Source of the DNA: an uncultured Paracoccaceae bacterium
Lineage (GTDB): Bacteria > Pseudomonadota > Alphaproteobacteria > Rhodobacterales > Rhodobacteraceae
Assembly: GCA_947501025.1 (NCBI GenBank)
Contig: CANMUM010000014.1
Span: 1-45,627, forward strand
Length of the DNA stretch: 45,627 bases
Direction of reading: 5' to 3'
Positions 34,874-44,038 of the stretch are shown here, in pieces. Position numbers and translations under genes: made by a program. Every line of letters starts with the position of its first letter. Position 1 is the first letter of the stretch. The notes under the pieces were generated by a model. It worked only from the letters and a program-made list of their open reading frames with translations. It did no database searches and was not told the DNA's origin.

Positions 34874-36280
34874 CTATAGCAAATTTTTGTTTGCTTTTTC
34901 AAGCCAAGACAATGCAGTACTTTCGTCTTCTTTAATGGCCATTTCCACGGCACGTTTTGCATTTTCTAATAGCTGTTTGGATTGTTTGCGCAGTTGAAAC
35001 GACTCTGAGATTTTGTACTTAATTTCTTGTTGCTTCTTATCAGCAAGAATTGGGATCAATGTGCTTGCAACTTGATCTGGCCTCCAATGCAAGATGATGG
35101 AGCCACCTACATCGCGTTTGACTTGTTCCTGCGTGGTGAGTGAGTTTAAAACTAAGGTAAGATACTCATGATTAACTTTTTCTGAATGTTTCCTAAGACG
35201 TAATATGCCTCCTGAAACGATCATCTTATTGGGCTCGTTATTTATGTAATGAGCAATACCAGGTGAACCATCTTTGCTAAATAAGATTTCGCCTTTCTGA
35301 GGCTGATGAGCCGAAAGTTCACTGTAAAGGTCTTCTGAAATATATTTTTCGTTTGAAATTTCAAATGGGTTAATATTACTTACCCTTACAAATGGGACGC
35401 CTTCGTCAATATATGCTCCACTTCCGACCTCCACACTTTTTTTAATATCAACCAAGTTTCCAAGCGTGTCACAACCGCCCTTATATGACTTAATAGCATT
35501 TATGATGATATCATGTTTAGGTTGAAAATATTCAGCATCAATTCGCTGAGCGCCCTTGGTATTTGAAAAGTTTTTAACAAAGGTTAGTTGGTGCTTTGGC
35601 TGCCAGTTATTTAAATCAAGTTCAGTGAGAAGGATGTCTTGGGCCTTGTAGTACAGAGTTTTTGAGTCCTCTGTACAAGTAAATGAAGCTTTTATTACGG
35701 TTTCAATTTTCAACTGAAATATCTTTGAAGGTAGTAAAACTTGAATTTCTTTCAGGTCAGAAAGATTCAACCCTTCTTGGATCGCGCCACGTTTGCCACG
35801 AAGAGAAAATAAATTCCCCGTATTAGTGTTTAGATAAGTAAGTAGATAATATGGATTAATTTTTGTTGTTCTAATTATTGTACTTTTACAGCTAAATATA
35901 GAATTTGTGTCTTTTTCTTTAGCGATTGCAACTTTACCTAAAGTGCCCACAACAGTAATCAGTAAATCATTTTGTTGAATGTGAAACTGCGGAAGTGAGT
36001 TGTATACTTCACGAGATATATAAACTGGATCTGAATCTTTAATAACAAAATTGACTATGTCCTTGTTTCGAATATATCTGAATCCCGATTCATTCACGTA
36101 CTGATCTGTAGTGACTGTTGAGCCAAAAGGCCCAATAACAAAGTCCACAATATTTTTTAAACTAGCTTTTTTATGCCTATCCAGAATTCCAATTTTATCT
36201 AGAACCTCTTTTCGATGATATTCAGCATCTAGCCTGAACTCAGGATTAAGCTCCTGAATATTTACAACTGAAATCTGCAT
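34874..36280 (-). CDS. hsdS: Restriction-modification specificity subunit (HsdS-like)
   Basis: This 468-residue protein has two target-recognition domains separated by conserved helices. TRD1 spans about 40-190 (with VIGPFGST, YIRNKDIVNF, NDLLITVVGTLGKVAIA, NLSDLKEIQVLLPS). A spacer helix with RIDAEYFQPKH starts TRD2 (about 240-420, FVRVSNINPFE, GEILFSKDGSPGIAHYI). A final helix KQSKQLLENAKRAVEMA follows. Both half-sites begin with the RLDAEYHR/RIDAEYFQ type repeat, so it should recognise a bipartite sequence. The ATG abuts the stop codon of the HEPN gene (TAGATG), and the three genes form one operon. Confidence 0.9.
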   Translation of the reverse strand: MQISVVNIQELNPEFRLDAEYHRKEVLDKIGILDRHKKASLKNIVDFVIGPFGSTVTTDQYVNESGFRYIRNKDIVNFVIKDSDPVYISREVYNSLPQFHIQQNDLLITVVGTLGKVAIAKEKDTNSIFSCKSTIIRTTKINPYYLLTYLNTNTGNLFSLRGKRGAIQEGLNLSDLKEIQVLLPSKIFQLKIETVIKASFTCTEDSKTLYYKAQDILLTELDLNNWQPKHQLTFVKNFSNTKGAQRIDAEYFQPKHDIIINAIKSYKGGCDTLGNLVDIKKSVEVGSGAYIDEGVPFVRVSNINPFEISNEKYISEDLYSELSAHQPQKGEILFSKDGSPGIAHYINNEPNKMIVSGGILRLRKHSEKVNHEYLTLVLNSLTTQEQVKRDVGGSIILHWRPDQVASTLIPILADKKQQEIKYKISESFQLRKQSKQLLENAKRAVEMAIKEDESTALSWLEKANKNLL

Positions 36281-37150
36281 CTACTTCTCCCTCAGCACTT
36301 CATCGATGGTTTTGCCGTTTTCGTCTTTCCAATCATTCCAACCATTAGAAGGCCGACCCATACAAAACTTTGAAGCGGCACTATAGCTTTCAAAAGTGAT
36401 ATGGCTTTTGAGAGTATAAACTGTCCCTTCTAGTCTTCCATATTCATCGAGAAGTGTTTGACGCGCCTCACAATCCCCATAGGATTTAACCGCTTGAGCT
36501 CTGATTTTCGAGCCAGTGAGAACTTTCATTTTTCCGTTTTCGTCAAGTTGAGCATGAGCATCTGTGCCTTGTGAATGTTTGCAATACCACAAATTGCTTT
36601 TTTGGCTTGTCATCGCACTTTCCATCACAGGATAAAGGAGGGAGTAGGTGCAGCGAACTAAGTCAATGAAGTGCTGGTTCTCGATATCAAAATCCCCATG
36701 TACTAATGAGCAACGCACTTGATAGATGTTCTCCAAGAGGTCACTGAAAAAATCATCTTTGTATTCAGGTGAGATATAATAGGTCTTATTTTGATCCGCG
36801 ATGAATTCTAGAGAGCTTTCGTTTATTTCTTTTTGTGATGGTGAGCGATGAAGATAGTCACTCTGAGTATTCCAGTTTATATCATTAACATGATGCTGAT
36901 CACCAATTGAAATATCAACAAACCCAGCAACAGCTTGTTGAAAGTTTGCATTTTTGGCGGCTCTGCTGTTTAACATTGCAAGGAAAGCCTCTTTTATTTC
37001 ACCTGTTACTTTATAATGATTTATAGCTTGGCGGTCTTGCTTGACCTCAATTTGTTTTTTGTACCAGCTGTTAAAGGCCATCCACAGCTTGAGGAATGGG
37101 GTAATATACTCCACCTCTGATTTGCCAAATAGTTTTTCATGCTGCTGCAT
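36281..37150 (-). CDS. HEPN-like protein with C-terminal DUF4357 domain inside the R-M operon
   Basis: About 289 residues from ATG 37150, which overlaps the methylase stop codon as TGATG. The N-terminal 175 residues are helical and contain YQVRCSLVHGDF, an R-x4-H motif as in HEPN ribonucleases (about residues 146-151), preceded by FLKLWMAFNSWYKK. The C-terminal part matches DUF4357: AQLDENGKMKVLTGSKIRAQ, then ITFESYSAASKFCMGRPSNG and WNDWKDENGKTIDEV. DUF4357 is often attached to nucleases and R-M related proteins. Its position between methylase and specificity genes suggests a role in the same defence unit, perhaps as an RNase effector or regulator; this is inference. Confidence 0.75.
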   Translation of the reverse strand: MQQHEKLFGKSEVEYITPFLKLWMAFNSWYKKQIEVKQDRQAINHYKVTGEIKEAFLAMLNSRAAKNANFQQAVAGFVDISIGDQHHVNDINWNTQSDYLHRSPSQKEINESSLEFIADQNKTYYISPEYKDDFFSDLLENIYQVRCSLVHGDFDIENQHFIDLVRCTYSLLYPVMESAMTSQKSNLWYCKHSQGTDAHAQLDENGKMKVLTGSKIRAQAVKSYGDCEARQTLLDEYGRLEGTVYTLKSHITFESYSAASKFCMGRPSNGWNDWKDENGKTIDEVLREK

Positions 37151-39213
37151 CAATCAGCCCAAAAGCTTAAATTTTCACTTATTGCCCAATCAATAAATGC
37201 CTCCGAAATACCATCAGGTAGCATTCCGTCATGATTATGAAGGTCATGATCGACAATGAGATGACCGTTTCTATCAAGCTTATGCCTTCCATCCTCACCA
37301 CTTACATAGATGTAATCCCCAGAATTATCCTTGCCTCCTTTTTCGGAAACGGCAAAGAATATCGGGTAATCATCAACCTTGGGGCAGAGTTCATCATGCC
37401 ATTTTTGAACAAACAGGACACTGGTTTTCGTACCAGTATGTGGCTTGAATGAATTGCCATGCAAACCGACGACAGCCAGAATACGGCCATGTTCAGCAAT
37501 AAACTCTCTAATGTATTTGTCAGAGGTATTGTTAAAGCGCCCTTGTGGAAGGACAATAGCCATGCGCCCCCCAGCTTTTAAAAAATCAAGGTTACGCTCG
37601 ATGAAAAGGATATCTCTACCAACTTTGTTTTGGGCTTTTTTACCATCTGACTTGAATCCAAACTGATATTGATGAAGCATACGACTTTCTTTAATATCTC
37701 CTGCAAATGGTGGATTAGCCATTAGGATATCAAAGTTGAATTTTTTATTGCTGTCTTTTTCTGCTCTGAGTGCTTTTAGGCGTTCAAAACCCTTGCCATA
37801 TGTATTGATCCACTTTGGGTCTTTTTCTGTTTTGTCATTCCAGCGTTCATAATCAAGAGTATTCAAGTGGAGTACATTTGTTTCACCATCGCCAGCGATC
37901 AAGTTAAGCGTTCTGGCCACACGGACGGTTTTTTCATCGAAATCAATGCCGAAAATTTTGAGCACATGTTGCCGGTCTTCTTCAGAAATTTCTGCATTAG
38001 TAAAAAGATGTCCAGTGAGTTTAAATATTGTGTGTACTGGAAATCCACAACTGCCAGATGCGGTGTCAATCATATATTCATTGCGTACTGGGTTTAGCAT
38101 TTGTACACACATATCAATCACATGGCGAGGAGTGAAATATTGCCCTTTCTCACCTTTTGCAGATTTGTTAACCAAATATTCAAAGGCTTCATCAACAACC
38201 AAAAGATTTGAGTTAAATAGTTTTATATCTTGTAGGCTGGAAACACAGACCGACAAGTGGCTTTCGGAAAGATCAAAGACTGAGCTTTGTGGGAAGACTC
38301 CTGACCATTGACTTTTAGCTTCATCGAAAAGAGATTGAATTTTCTTTTTGAGTTCGGTGTCTGTTTGGCCAGTATTTCTAAACTCCATAACTCGAAATTT
38401 GCTGTCATTTAGTGTTGTGAGAGAACTTTTCAGATTGTCAAAGTTTCCTAGTTCATCATCCGATATATTTTGTTCAAGATGATGTTCTATTATTCCTTTG
38501 TCTTTCTTACTTCCAAATTCATCATAGAGCTTTGTGAAGATGAGCTTGAAGACCTCTTCAAAAACATCAACGCCAGCATTGGCAAGAACAGCGTCTTCCA
38601 TTTCAAGAATTATGTCTTTTAGGGATTTCCGTTCATTGGCGATTTTATCCTTTATTATAAGGTTCTTGAGAGTGAAACGTTTCGTCAAGATATCCTTTAA
38701 ACTCTGAGATGCCTTTGGGATATCTGTGATAGGATTGAAAAGGTTGGGATCAATACGATTGTAATGCGATATTTGCTGTCCATTCGTCCAAACACCTATT
38801 GGAGCACCAGTCGCGTTGCAGTAAGATAATAGTTGATTCTTACCATCTTTGAGCTTTGGCTTTTTTAGCTCAACAATCACGTAAGCCGCATCTGGACGAT
38901 CTTTATCAAAAACAACGATGTCCGCACTTTTCTTTTCGCGGCCAAAATTAACTGGATGCTCAAATGCTAAACGTTTCTTGGGATAACCATACTCATTGAT
39001 CAGTCGAGAAGCATAAAGTTGTCGAACAATTTCTTCGGGCTTAAGCTGAATGTCCTTATTTCTAACGATGCATTTCACATAAGGAACGTCCTTACCTTTG
39101 GAGTCCTTGAAAAAAACTTCACTATCTAGTTTGGCAATTTCTTGATTCGAGAACAAACTGAGATCATAGTTGCTATCTTTCAATATTGACGAAATGTTAT
39201 TTGAAATGCTCAA
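37150..39213 (-). CDS. Restriction nuclease-methyltransferase fusion (HsdR_N-like domain plus HsdM-like N6 methylase)
   Basis: In this 687-residue protein, residues about 40-160 form a PD-(D/E)xK nuclease-like domain with Asp98 (SADIVVFDKD), Glu115-x-Lys117 (VIVELKKPK) and Gln127 of the QLLSY motif, as in type I HsdR N-termini. Residues about 200-687 are an N6-adenine methyltransferase with GQYFTPRHVIDM, SAM-binding DTASGSCGF (383-391) and catalytic NPPF (500-503). No helicase or translocase gene is present. This resembles BcgI-like type IIB A-subunits, which both cut and methylate with a separate specificity subunit. The start is TTG 39213 with GAGGA 4 bases upstream; no nearby ATG is in frame. 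Confidence 0.85.
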   Translation of the reverse strand: MSISNNISSILKDSNYDLSLFSNQEIAKLDSEVFFKDSKGKDVPYVKCIVRNKDIQLKPEEIVRQLYASRLINEYGYPKKRLAFEHPVNFGREKKSADIVVFDKDRPDAAYVIVELKKPKLKDGKNQLLSYCNATGAPIGVWTNGQQISHYNRIDPNLFNPITDIPKASQSLKDILTKRFTLKNLIIKDKIANERKSLKDIILEMEDAVLANAGVDVFEEVFKLIFTKLYDEFGSKKDKGIIEHHLEQNISDDELGNFDNLKSSLTTLNDSKFRVMEFRNTGQTDTELKKKIQSLFDEAKSQWSGVFPQSSVFDLSESHLSVCVSSLQDIKLFNSNLLVVDEAFEYLVNKSAKGEKGQYFTPRHVIDMCVQMLNPVRNEYMIDTASGSCGFPVHTIFKLTGHLFTNAEISEEDRQHVLKIFGIDFDEKTVRVARTLNLIAGDGETNVLHLNTLDYERWNDKTEKDPKWINTYGKGFERLKALRAEKDSNKKFNFDILMANPPFAGDIKESRMLHQYQFGFKSDGKKAQNKVGRDILFIERNLDFLKAGGRMAIVLPQGRFNNTSDKYIREFIAEHGRILAVVGLHGNSFKPHTGTKTSVLFVQKWHDELCPKVDDYPIFFAVSEKGGKDNSGDYIYVSGEDGRHKLDRNGHLIVDHDLHNHDGMLPDGISEAFIDWAISENLSFWAD

Positions 39214-39547
39214 TCGATCCTCACTTATGTATTTTAACTCACATTAGATTTTTGAAATAGAAATCACAAGTGATGTTGAAAACTCTATGGAGTTTGATCA
39301 AGTTACTTACTTAATTGGTTGATCATCCCAAATATGCTGGTATGTTCATTTTTTACCAGAACTCGTACTAAAATCGAATTATTTTTGCACCTGATTTATG
39401 CACAATCGGAAACGCTTGTAAATAAGAGGGTAGGGGGTTCGTGCTTATATCATGATATTTGCACAATCAAAAAAAACCGCTCAATAGTATTGAAACCTGA
39501 AAGAACCTTGGTAAGCTGTTTTTGAATTTGTAGAAAGCGGGGGCAAT
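39214..39547. promoter_or_regulatory. Divergent intergenic region with two inverted repeats
   Basis: No credible gene is present; the short frame at 39319-39525 lacks a ribosome-binding site and family features. Close to the R-M start are two inverted repeats: AAACTC-TATG-GAGTTT (39280-39295) and TGATCAA...TTGATCA (arms 39295-39301 and 39319-39325). They are well placed to be operators for the divergent R-M operon or membrane operon. The rest is AT-rich and should hold both promoters. Confidence 0.5.
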
Positions 39548-40987
39548 ATGCATCAGAACAATTTAGAACAACCTAATGAGCATAAAGTTCCCGATGAAAT
39601 AATTGCAAAGGCTTCCGAGCCTGTAAAAAAAATGTTTGTAGACTTATTGGAAGACGACGGATTTCCGTTGATCGAACTACCCGATTTAATCAAGCATATA
39701 AACCGCATCCGAAACGAATTACAGCATCAATATGATGAGGCCATAAACGAAGGGCAGCGTATAAGGAACAATCAAAGTTTTATGGAAATTCGGTTTAAAT
39801 TAGAAGAAAATAACTTTTCGGGATTTAACTATAATGGTTCGGTTCCCCAGCGAGACGATTACAGTTCTGGTTACTTTATAGGGTTCGCTTCGGGAGGCCT
39901 TCTTGGAGCCGTTATTGCATCTGGCCTTGAGTTAGGTGGTTTCATGATTGGTGTCGGTGGCTTGATAATTGGTTGGATAGGTTCAATGATAGGGTCATCT
40001 ATAGATGAATCAAGTTACCACGCCCAATTGCTCCGTTTTAAGGAAAAAATATTAAAATCCGTAGAAAATGATGAGGCTAACCTTTTAAAAATAGATACAG
40101 ACATAGCAGATGAAAATGATGCGAATACGAATATTATTAATAGAGTCATACAACGCGCTCAAATAAGCAAATCAAACTATAATGAGACAATGTTAGAGGG
40201 AGCAGTTGATGCATCAAACATGGCGCCCTTGGTGCAAATTACAGCAATTGCCGACGGTGCCACTAGAGGGAAGCCCAAAATTGCATGGGTCACTAAATTA
40301 TTATCAGCCATTGATAGCACAGTATTAAACGACGCTGAGAGACAGGAAGCTCTAGTAGCGTTAGAGAACATAGAAGCATTTGATGAAGAAATGAATAGAG
40401 GTCTGCCATCAAAATGGAAAAGAACTTTGCGAATTTATAAAAATACTGGAAATTTGCTTACGACCGATTTTGAAAAAAATGCGACATTAATTTATAACAA
40501 ACCCTTCTCGAGGGTAGGTGAGTACATAGATCAATCAGCGCCACACAATACTACCATAAATTACTATGCAGTTACGCACATAACCTATATGGCGCTAGAA
40601 GAAATACAAAATGCGCAAGGCGCAATTGAATGGTCGTGGGAAGAACAAAAAAGAGAGTATCTGATTGAGTCTGAGTGCATAACCGTGCCACCTTTTTACA
40701 ATGAAGAAGAGCGCACCGAACACAACATAAAAATGAAAACGGCTAAGATAAAGCGCAAGAAATTTGAAAGTAAATACAGTCAGATTATGTCTGAAATGTC
40801 TGGTGAAGAAGCTGATCCAATGGACATTCTTAAAGCGGAACTTGGCGAAATCGAAAAGAAATCAAAACGCATTCAATGGGTGAATAAGCAGGTCGAGGAT
40901 ACGCGCCCAAAACTTGTGGAGATGGGGTATGAAGAAGATGAAATTGAAGAAATTATTGAAGAATTACTTATGAAGTTGGAGGTTTAA
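39548..40987 (+). CDS. Unknown protein with glycine-zipper transmembrane hairpin
   Basis: This 479-residue protein matches no family I recognise. An N-terminal charged helical part (1-105) is followed by a glycine-rich hydrophobic hairpin (about 108-160: GYFIGFASGGLLGAVIASGL, then GFMIGVGGLIIGWIGSMIGS). The remainder is a long, charged, largely helical region that ends in coiled coil and an acidic stretch (EEDEIEEIIEELLMKLEV). The hairpin resembles glycine zippers of pore-forming or membrane-remodelling proteins. The ATG at 39548 follows a G-rich run. One base separates it from the next gene, so they are coupled. The location next to an R-M operon in an island suggests, but does not show, a defence role. 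Confidence 0.75.
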   Translation: MHQNNLEQPNEHKVPDEIIAKASEPVKKMFVDLLEDDGFPLIELPDLIKHINRIRNELQHQYDEAINEGQRIRNNQSFMEIRFKLEENNFSGFNYNGSVPQRDDYSSGYFIGFASGGLLGAVIASGLELGGFMIGVGGLIIGWIGSMIGSSIDESSYHAQLLRFKEKILKSVENDEANLLKIDTDIADENDANTNIINRVIQRAQISKSNYNETMLEGAVDASNMAPLVQITAIADGATRGKPKIAWVTKLLSAIDSTVLNDAERQEALVALENIEAFDEEMNRGLPSKWKRTLRIYKNTGNLLTTDFEKNATLIYNKPFSRVGEYIDQSAPHNTTINYYAVTHITYMALEEIQNAQGAIEWSWEEQKREYLIESECITVPPFYNEEERTEHNIKMKTAKIKRKKFESKYSQIMSEMSGEEADPMDILKAELGEIEKKSKRIQWVNKQVEDTRPKLVEMGYEEDEIEEIIEELLMKLEV

Positions 40988-40988
40988 A

Positions 40989-41366
40989 ATGGACGTAACT
41001 TGGTATCCTGTGATCGCAAAAATAATTTTAATATTCATATGCGTAGTCTTTTATGGATTTTTTGTATTAGAAAATGGTGAGCAAGTATGTGATGAAGTTT
41101 GGAAAGAAGAATCCCAACCCAATGTGACAGGTAAGCAGGGTAAGGAATACGACCAGAAAATGCAGGCTTGGGCATTATCAAGGCACTGTGCCTACTTCGG
41201 TTATTTTATTATATTATTTGTGATCGCTGGGCAAATTCAAAATAGTTTTGCCATATTCTTTGCGCTTGTAGCGCCTTGGGGTGTTCAAAAAGTTATAACC
41301 GAAGTGCAAAAGTATACGTTGCGATCCGTTCGTAAAAAATACAAAGCTAGATTTGGATCAAAATAA
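40989..41366 (+). CDS. Small membrane protein coupled to the glycine-zipper protein
   Basis: This 125-residue protein has three hydrophobic segments: one near the N-terminus (VIAKIILIFICVVFYGFFVL) and two close together (CAYFGYFIILFVIAGQIQ, SFAIFFALVAPWGVQKVI). The C-terminus is strongly basic (RSVRKKYKARFGSK), probably cytoplasmic. No family is recognised. Its start lies one base after the stop of the preceding gene, so the two products are likely partners in the same membrane assembly. Confidence 0.75.
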   Translation: MDVTWYPVIAKIILIFICVVFYGFFVLENGEQVCDEVWKEESQPNVTGKQGKEYDQKMQAWALSRHCAYFGYFIILFVIAGQIQNSFAIFFALVAPWGVQKVITEVQKYTLRSVRKKYKARFGSK

Positions 41367-41388
41367 ACACCCCCCAATTGGGAGGTGT
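41356..41388 (-). terminator. Hairpin terminator between convergent genes
   Basis: ACACC-c-CCC-AATT-GGG-a-GGTGT (41367-41388) forms an eight-pair stem with one mismatch. Read on the minus strand it is followed by TTTATTTT, so it best serves the gene at 41397-41765. It may also stop the plus-strand operon ending at 41366. Confidence 0.65.
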
Positions 41389-41396
41389 GCGCCGTA

Positions 41397-41765
41397 TCAA
41401 AACGGTAGTTTTTTTGTCGCCCAAACTTGAAACTTGAGCGCCTGCTCATGACCCACTTTAGCACAGGCTAAATTTGTGAGTTCAGCCGTAATTTTGCTAG
41501 CACCGAACGCCTCATGATCGTAATAAACTCCAAAGGCTATTAATGACATTGGCTCAAGTTCAGCATCGCAAATTTTATCCAGCATACGCATACGCTTTAA
41601 TTCTGGCGCAAGATGGCTGACTGCTTGATAGCGTGCCGATTCTTGCATACTTGGTATATCGTAAAGTGGTGGGTAGTGTGCTTCCATTCTTTTGAAATAA
41701 TCAGCGAGTTGGCTCTCGAATGTATCGAATGGGCTATTGGGTCTTGTAAGGTACAATGTGTCCAT
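41397..41765 (-). CDS. Small soluble protein of unknown function
   Basis: This 122-residue protein shows no known motif, signal peptide or membrane helix and appears mostly helical (MDTLYLTRPNSPFDTFESQL, then HLAPELKRMRMLDKICD). It has two cysteines. The gene has a clear terminator downstream and is divergent from the VirD4-like gene, with a 119-base spacer holding both promoters. It could be an island regulator or accessory protein; nothing in the sequence decides. Confidence 0.6.
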   Translation of the reverse strand: MDTLYLTRPNSPFDTFESQLADYFKRMEAHYPPLYDIPSMQESARYQAVSHLAPELKRMRMLDKICDAELEPMSLIAFGVYYDHEAFGASKITAELTNLACAKVGHEQALKFQVWATKKLPF

Positions 41766-41884
41766 GACGTCTTCTCCAAAGATTTTACAACGAACAATTC
41801 AATTTGCTCGCTGAGTTAATCCTTGAAAAGGATGCGGAAATTCTCCTATATTATTACATAAATACTTAAAAAAGGCAAATTTTT

Positions 41885-44038
41885 ATGGCTTATGGATTAA
41901 GTAAGAAACCTAAACCGATCATTGTCGGAGAGGATCAAAGTTATCTTGATTGTGAAATGACTGATGAGCAAAGATCACAACATACCCATGTTATCGGTGC
42001 GACCAATACGGGGAAAAGTCGTTTTCTTTTAAGCATGATCCAGCAAGACATTCGGGCGGGGAAGGGTGTCTGTGTTATTGATCCGCATGACGAGTTGATA
42101 GATCATCTGCGTGACTGGTTAGCAAAAAATGAGACGATCACAAAGCGCCGTAAAGTTAGGATTTTAGATTTAAACGATCAAGATATGAGTTTTGGGTTTA
42201 ATCCTTTGGCTGTAACTGATGAACGACAAATTTCTGCGACCGTAGATCAAGCCGTCAATGCGATGGCTTCTGTTATGGGTGGTGAAGACCTGACACAAAC
42301 GCCACTATTGCGTATGACATTACATGCGATCTGCATCGCTCTTGCTTCTGCACGTTTGACCCTAGAAGAAGCACAATATTTAGTAAATCCGAATTGCCCA
42401 AGAGAACGCTTGGCCATCACTGCAACCATTAAAAATCCAACATGGAAGCGTGTTTGGGATAATTTTAATGACATGGCCGCAAATCAACCCAAAATGTACA
42501 TGGAATATTTTCAAGCAGCGGAACGACGCTTCATTCCATTCATTGCAGACGAAAACGTGCGCTCAATCCTAGGTCAAAACAAACAAACGCTTGATCTTCG
42601 TAAATCGATGGATGATGGCGAAATATTATTGGTCAGTGTCTCAAGAGTAGGGGGCTTTGTTCCCGCAGAAAGCTCACAAATTATCGCACGTCTTCTGGTG
42701 AATAATCTCGTTGCAAAATCATATACCCGCCCTCCAAGGACAAGTCGACATTTCAACTTGTATATTGATGAGGCGCAAACATTCTTATCTGGCGATATTC
42801 CTGAAATTCTCAGTCAATGTAGAAAGTTTGGGTTGCACCTCACACTGGCTCATCAGTTCTTAGGGCAGCTCAAAGAGGCAGGAGATTTGATCTATAGCGG
42901 TATTATGGGCACCGCGCGCAACAAGGTGGTATTCTCATTAGATGATCCAGAAGATGCTGACATTATGTCACGTAGGATTTTTGCTGGTCTCACACAATAT
43001 GAATTGCCCAAAAAATCCATGATCAAACCAACCGTCGTCGGGCATGAGATCATCACATTGCAATCACGATCCATTGGGCAATCACAAGGAAAGTCCCATT
43101 CAGAAGCGCAAGCCGAAGCCCACACGCATTCACATGCAACATCCGTCACGGAATCCGAGAGCCAGTCGGCCACACTCTCAAAAACACAGGGTACGGCGCA
43201 CTCGGTAACAGATACACAATCAGATTCCGTTTCTACGTCTCATTCTCAATCAGCGGGTAGTAATGCCAATAGCGGATCGAATAGCAACCAAAGTTCTGCA
43301 AATAATGCGAGTATCGGATTGGCGGCGGGCAGTAGCAAATCGGCAGGTGATAATTTTGGCATGACAATGGCAGATAGCGGCGCAATGTCGAGTAGCACTG
43401 GCAATACAGGAGGCACGGCGGCGTCCTTAACATCCAGTACAGCAATGGGGCAAAGTGCAATCGCTAGCTCGGGGGCAAACTCTTCATCGGGCGTAAACGC
43501 AAGCGAGATAAGCGGGGGATCGACAGGATCAACTACAGGTCGAAGTGTCGGAACAGTCCAATCATCAAGTGAGACACAAAGTCTTGGGACAACGCATGGT
43601 ACGAGTTATGGAGAAATAATAGGTGAGGGCGTCACAACAAGCACGGGAACCAGTACGGGCATTTCTGAAGGGACAAGCCAATCTGAGGGCTACTCTCAAG
43701 CCTTGCGGCCTATATTTCGTGATCTACCAACGGCGCTTTATTCGCTGGAAGAACAAAAAAACATGTTTTCTGATAAGGTCATGACGTTACCAAATCGCAA
43801 TGCGTTTGTAGTTATAGCAGGGGAGGGCATGACACAGATTACAACTTTGGACGTTCCCGATATACAGGTGTCAAAACTGAAAAAAGAACGGATAACGGCA
43901 ACCTTGAAAAACAACTCAGATATTCATCGCCCACGCGCCGACGTCACCGACGAAATAAACCAACGTATGAAAACTTTTGTCCAAGAATCTGAAGATAGTG
44001 TTGTGCCTGTGATTGACCCTATGAACCCAGACGGGTGA
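41885..44038 (+). CDS. VirD4/TraD-like DNA-transfer ATPase with a long Ser/Gly-rich insertion
   Basis: In this 717-residue protein, residues 1-390 are a FtsK/TraD-type hexameric ATPase: Walker A GATNTGKS (38-45), VCVIDPHDELIDHL, Walker B LYIDEAQTF (Asp/Glu at 295-296), and CRKFGLHLTLAHQFLGQL. Residues about 395-607 are low complexity, dominated by Ser, Thr, Gly, Ala, Gln and His (AEAHTHSHATS, SANSGSNSNQSS-like), with no strict repeat. Residues 608-717 form a conserved-looking tail (RPIFRDLPTALYSLEEQKNM, NAFVVIAGEGMTQI). No transmembrane helix is seen, unlike classical VirD4. It is probably the motor that moves island DNA. The 3' end overlaps the convergent replication-relaxation gene by 20 bp. 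Confidence 0.85.
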   Translation: MAYGLSKKPKPIIVGEDQSYLDCEMTDEQRSQHTHVIGATNTGKSRFLLSMIQQDIRAGKGVCVIDPHDELIDHLRDWLAKNETITKRRKVRILDLNDQDMSFGFNPLAVTDERQISATVDQAVNAMASVMGGEDLTQTPLLRMTLHAICIALASARLTLEEAQYLVNPNCPRERLAITATIKNPTWKRVWDNFNDMAANQPKMYMEYFQAAERRFIPFIADENVRSILGQNKQTLDLRKSMDDGEILLVSVSRVGGFVPAESSQIIARLLVNNLVAKSYTRPPRTSRHFNLYIDEAQTFLSGDIPEILSQCRKFGLHLTLAHQFLGQLKEAGDLIYSGIMGTARNKVVFSLDDPEDADIMSRRIFAGLTQYELPKKSMIKPTVVGHEIITLQSRSIGQSQGKSHSEAQAEAHTHSHATSVTESESQSATLSKTQGTAHSVTDTQSDSVSTSHSQSAGSNANSGSNSNQSSANNASIGLAAGSSKSAGDNFGMTMADSGAMSSSTGNTGGTAASLTSSTAMGQSAIASSGANSSSGVNASEISGGSTGSTTGRSVGTVQSSSETQSLGTTHGTSYGEIIGEGVTTSTGTSTGISEGTSQSEGYSQALRPIFRDLPTALYSLEEQKNMFSDKVMTLPNRNAFVVIAGEGMTQITTLDVPDIQVSKLKKERITATLKNNSDIHRPRADVTDEINQRMKTFVQESEDSVVPVIDPMNPDG

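Noticed and set aside
37150-39213. Ordinary type I HsdM
   Set aside because: The first 160 residues are a PD-(D/E)xK-type domain not found in normal HsdM, and no HsdR gene accompanies it.
39319-39525. A 68-residue open frame between the divergent operons
   Set aside because: It has no ribosome-binding site, an unlikely composition, and lies over the inverted-repeat control region.
43067-43705. CRISPR-like or tandem DNA repeats
   Set aside because: The stretch encodes Ser/Gly-rich low-complexity protein without regular unit length or identical spacers. No CRISPR array or cas gene is visible anywhere in the window.
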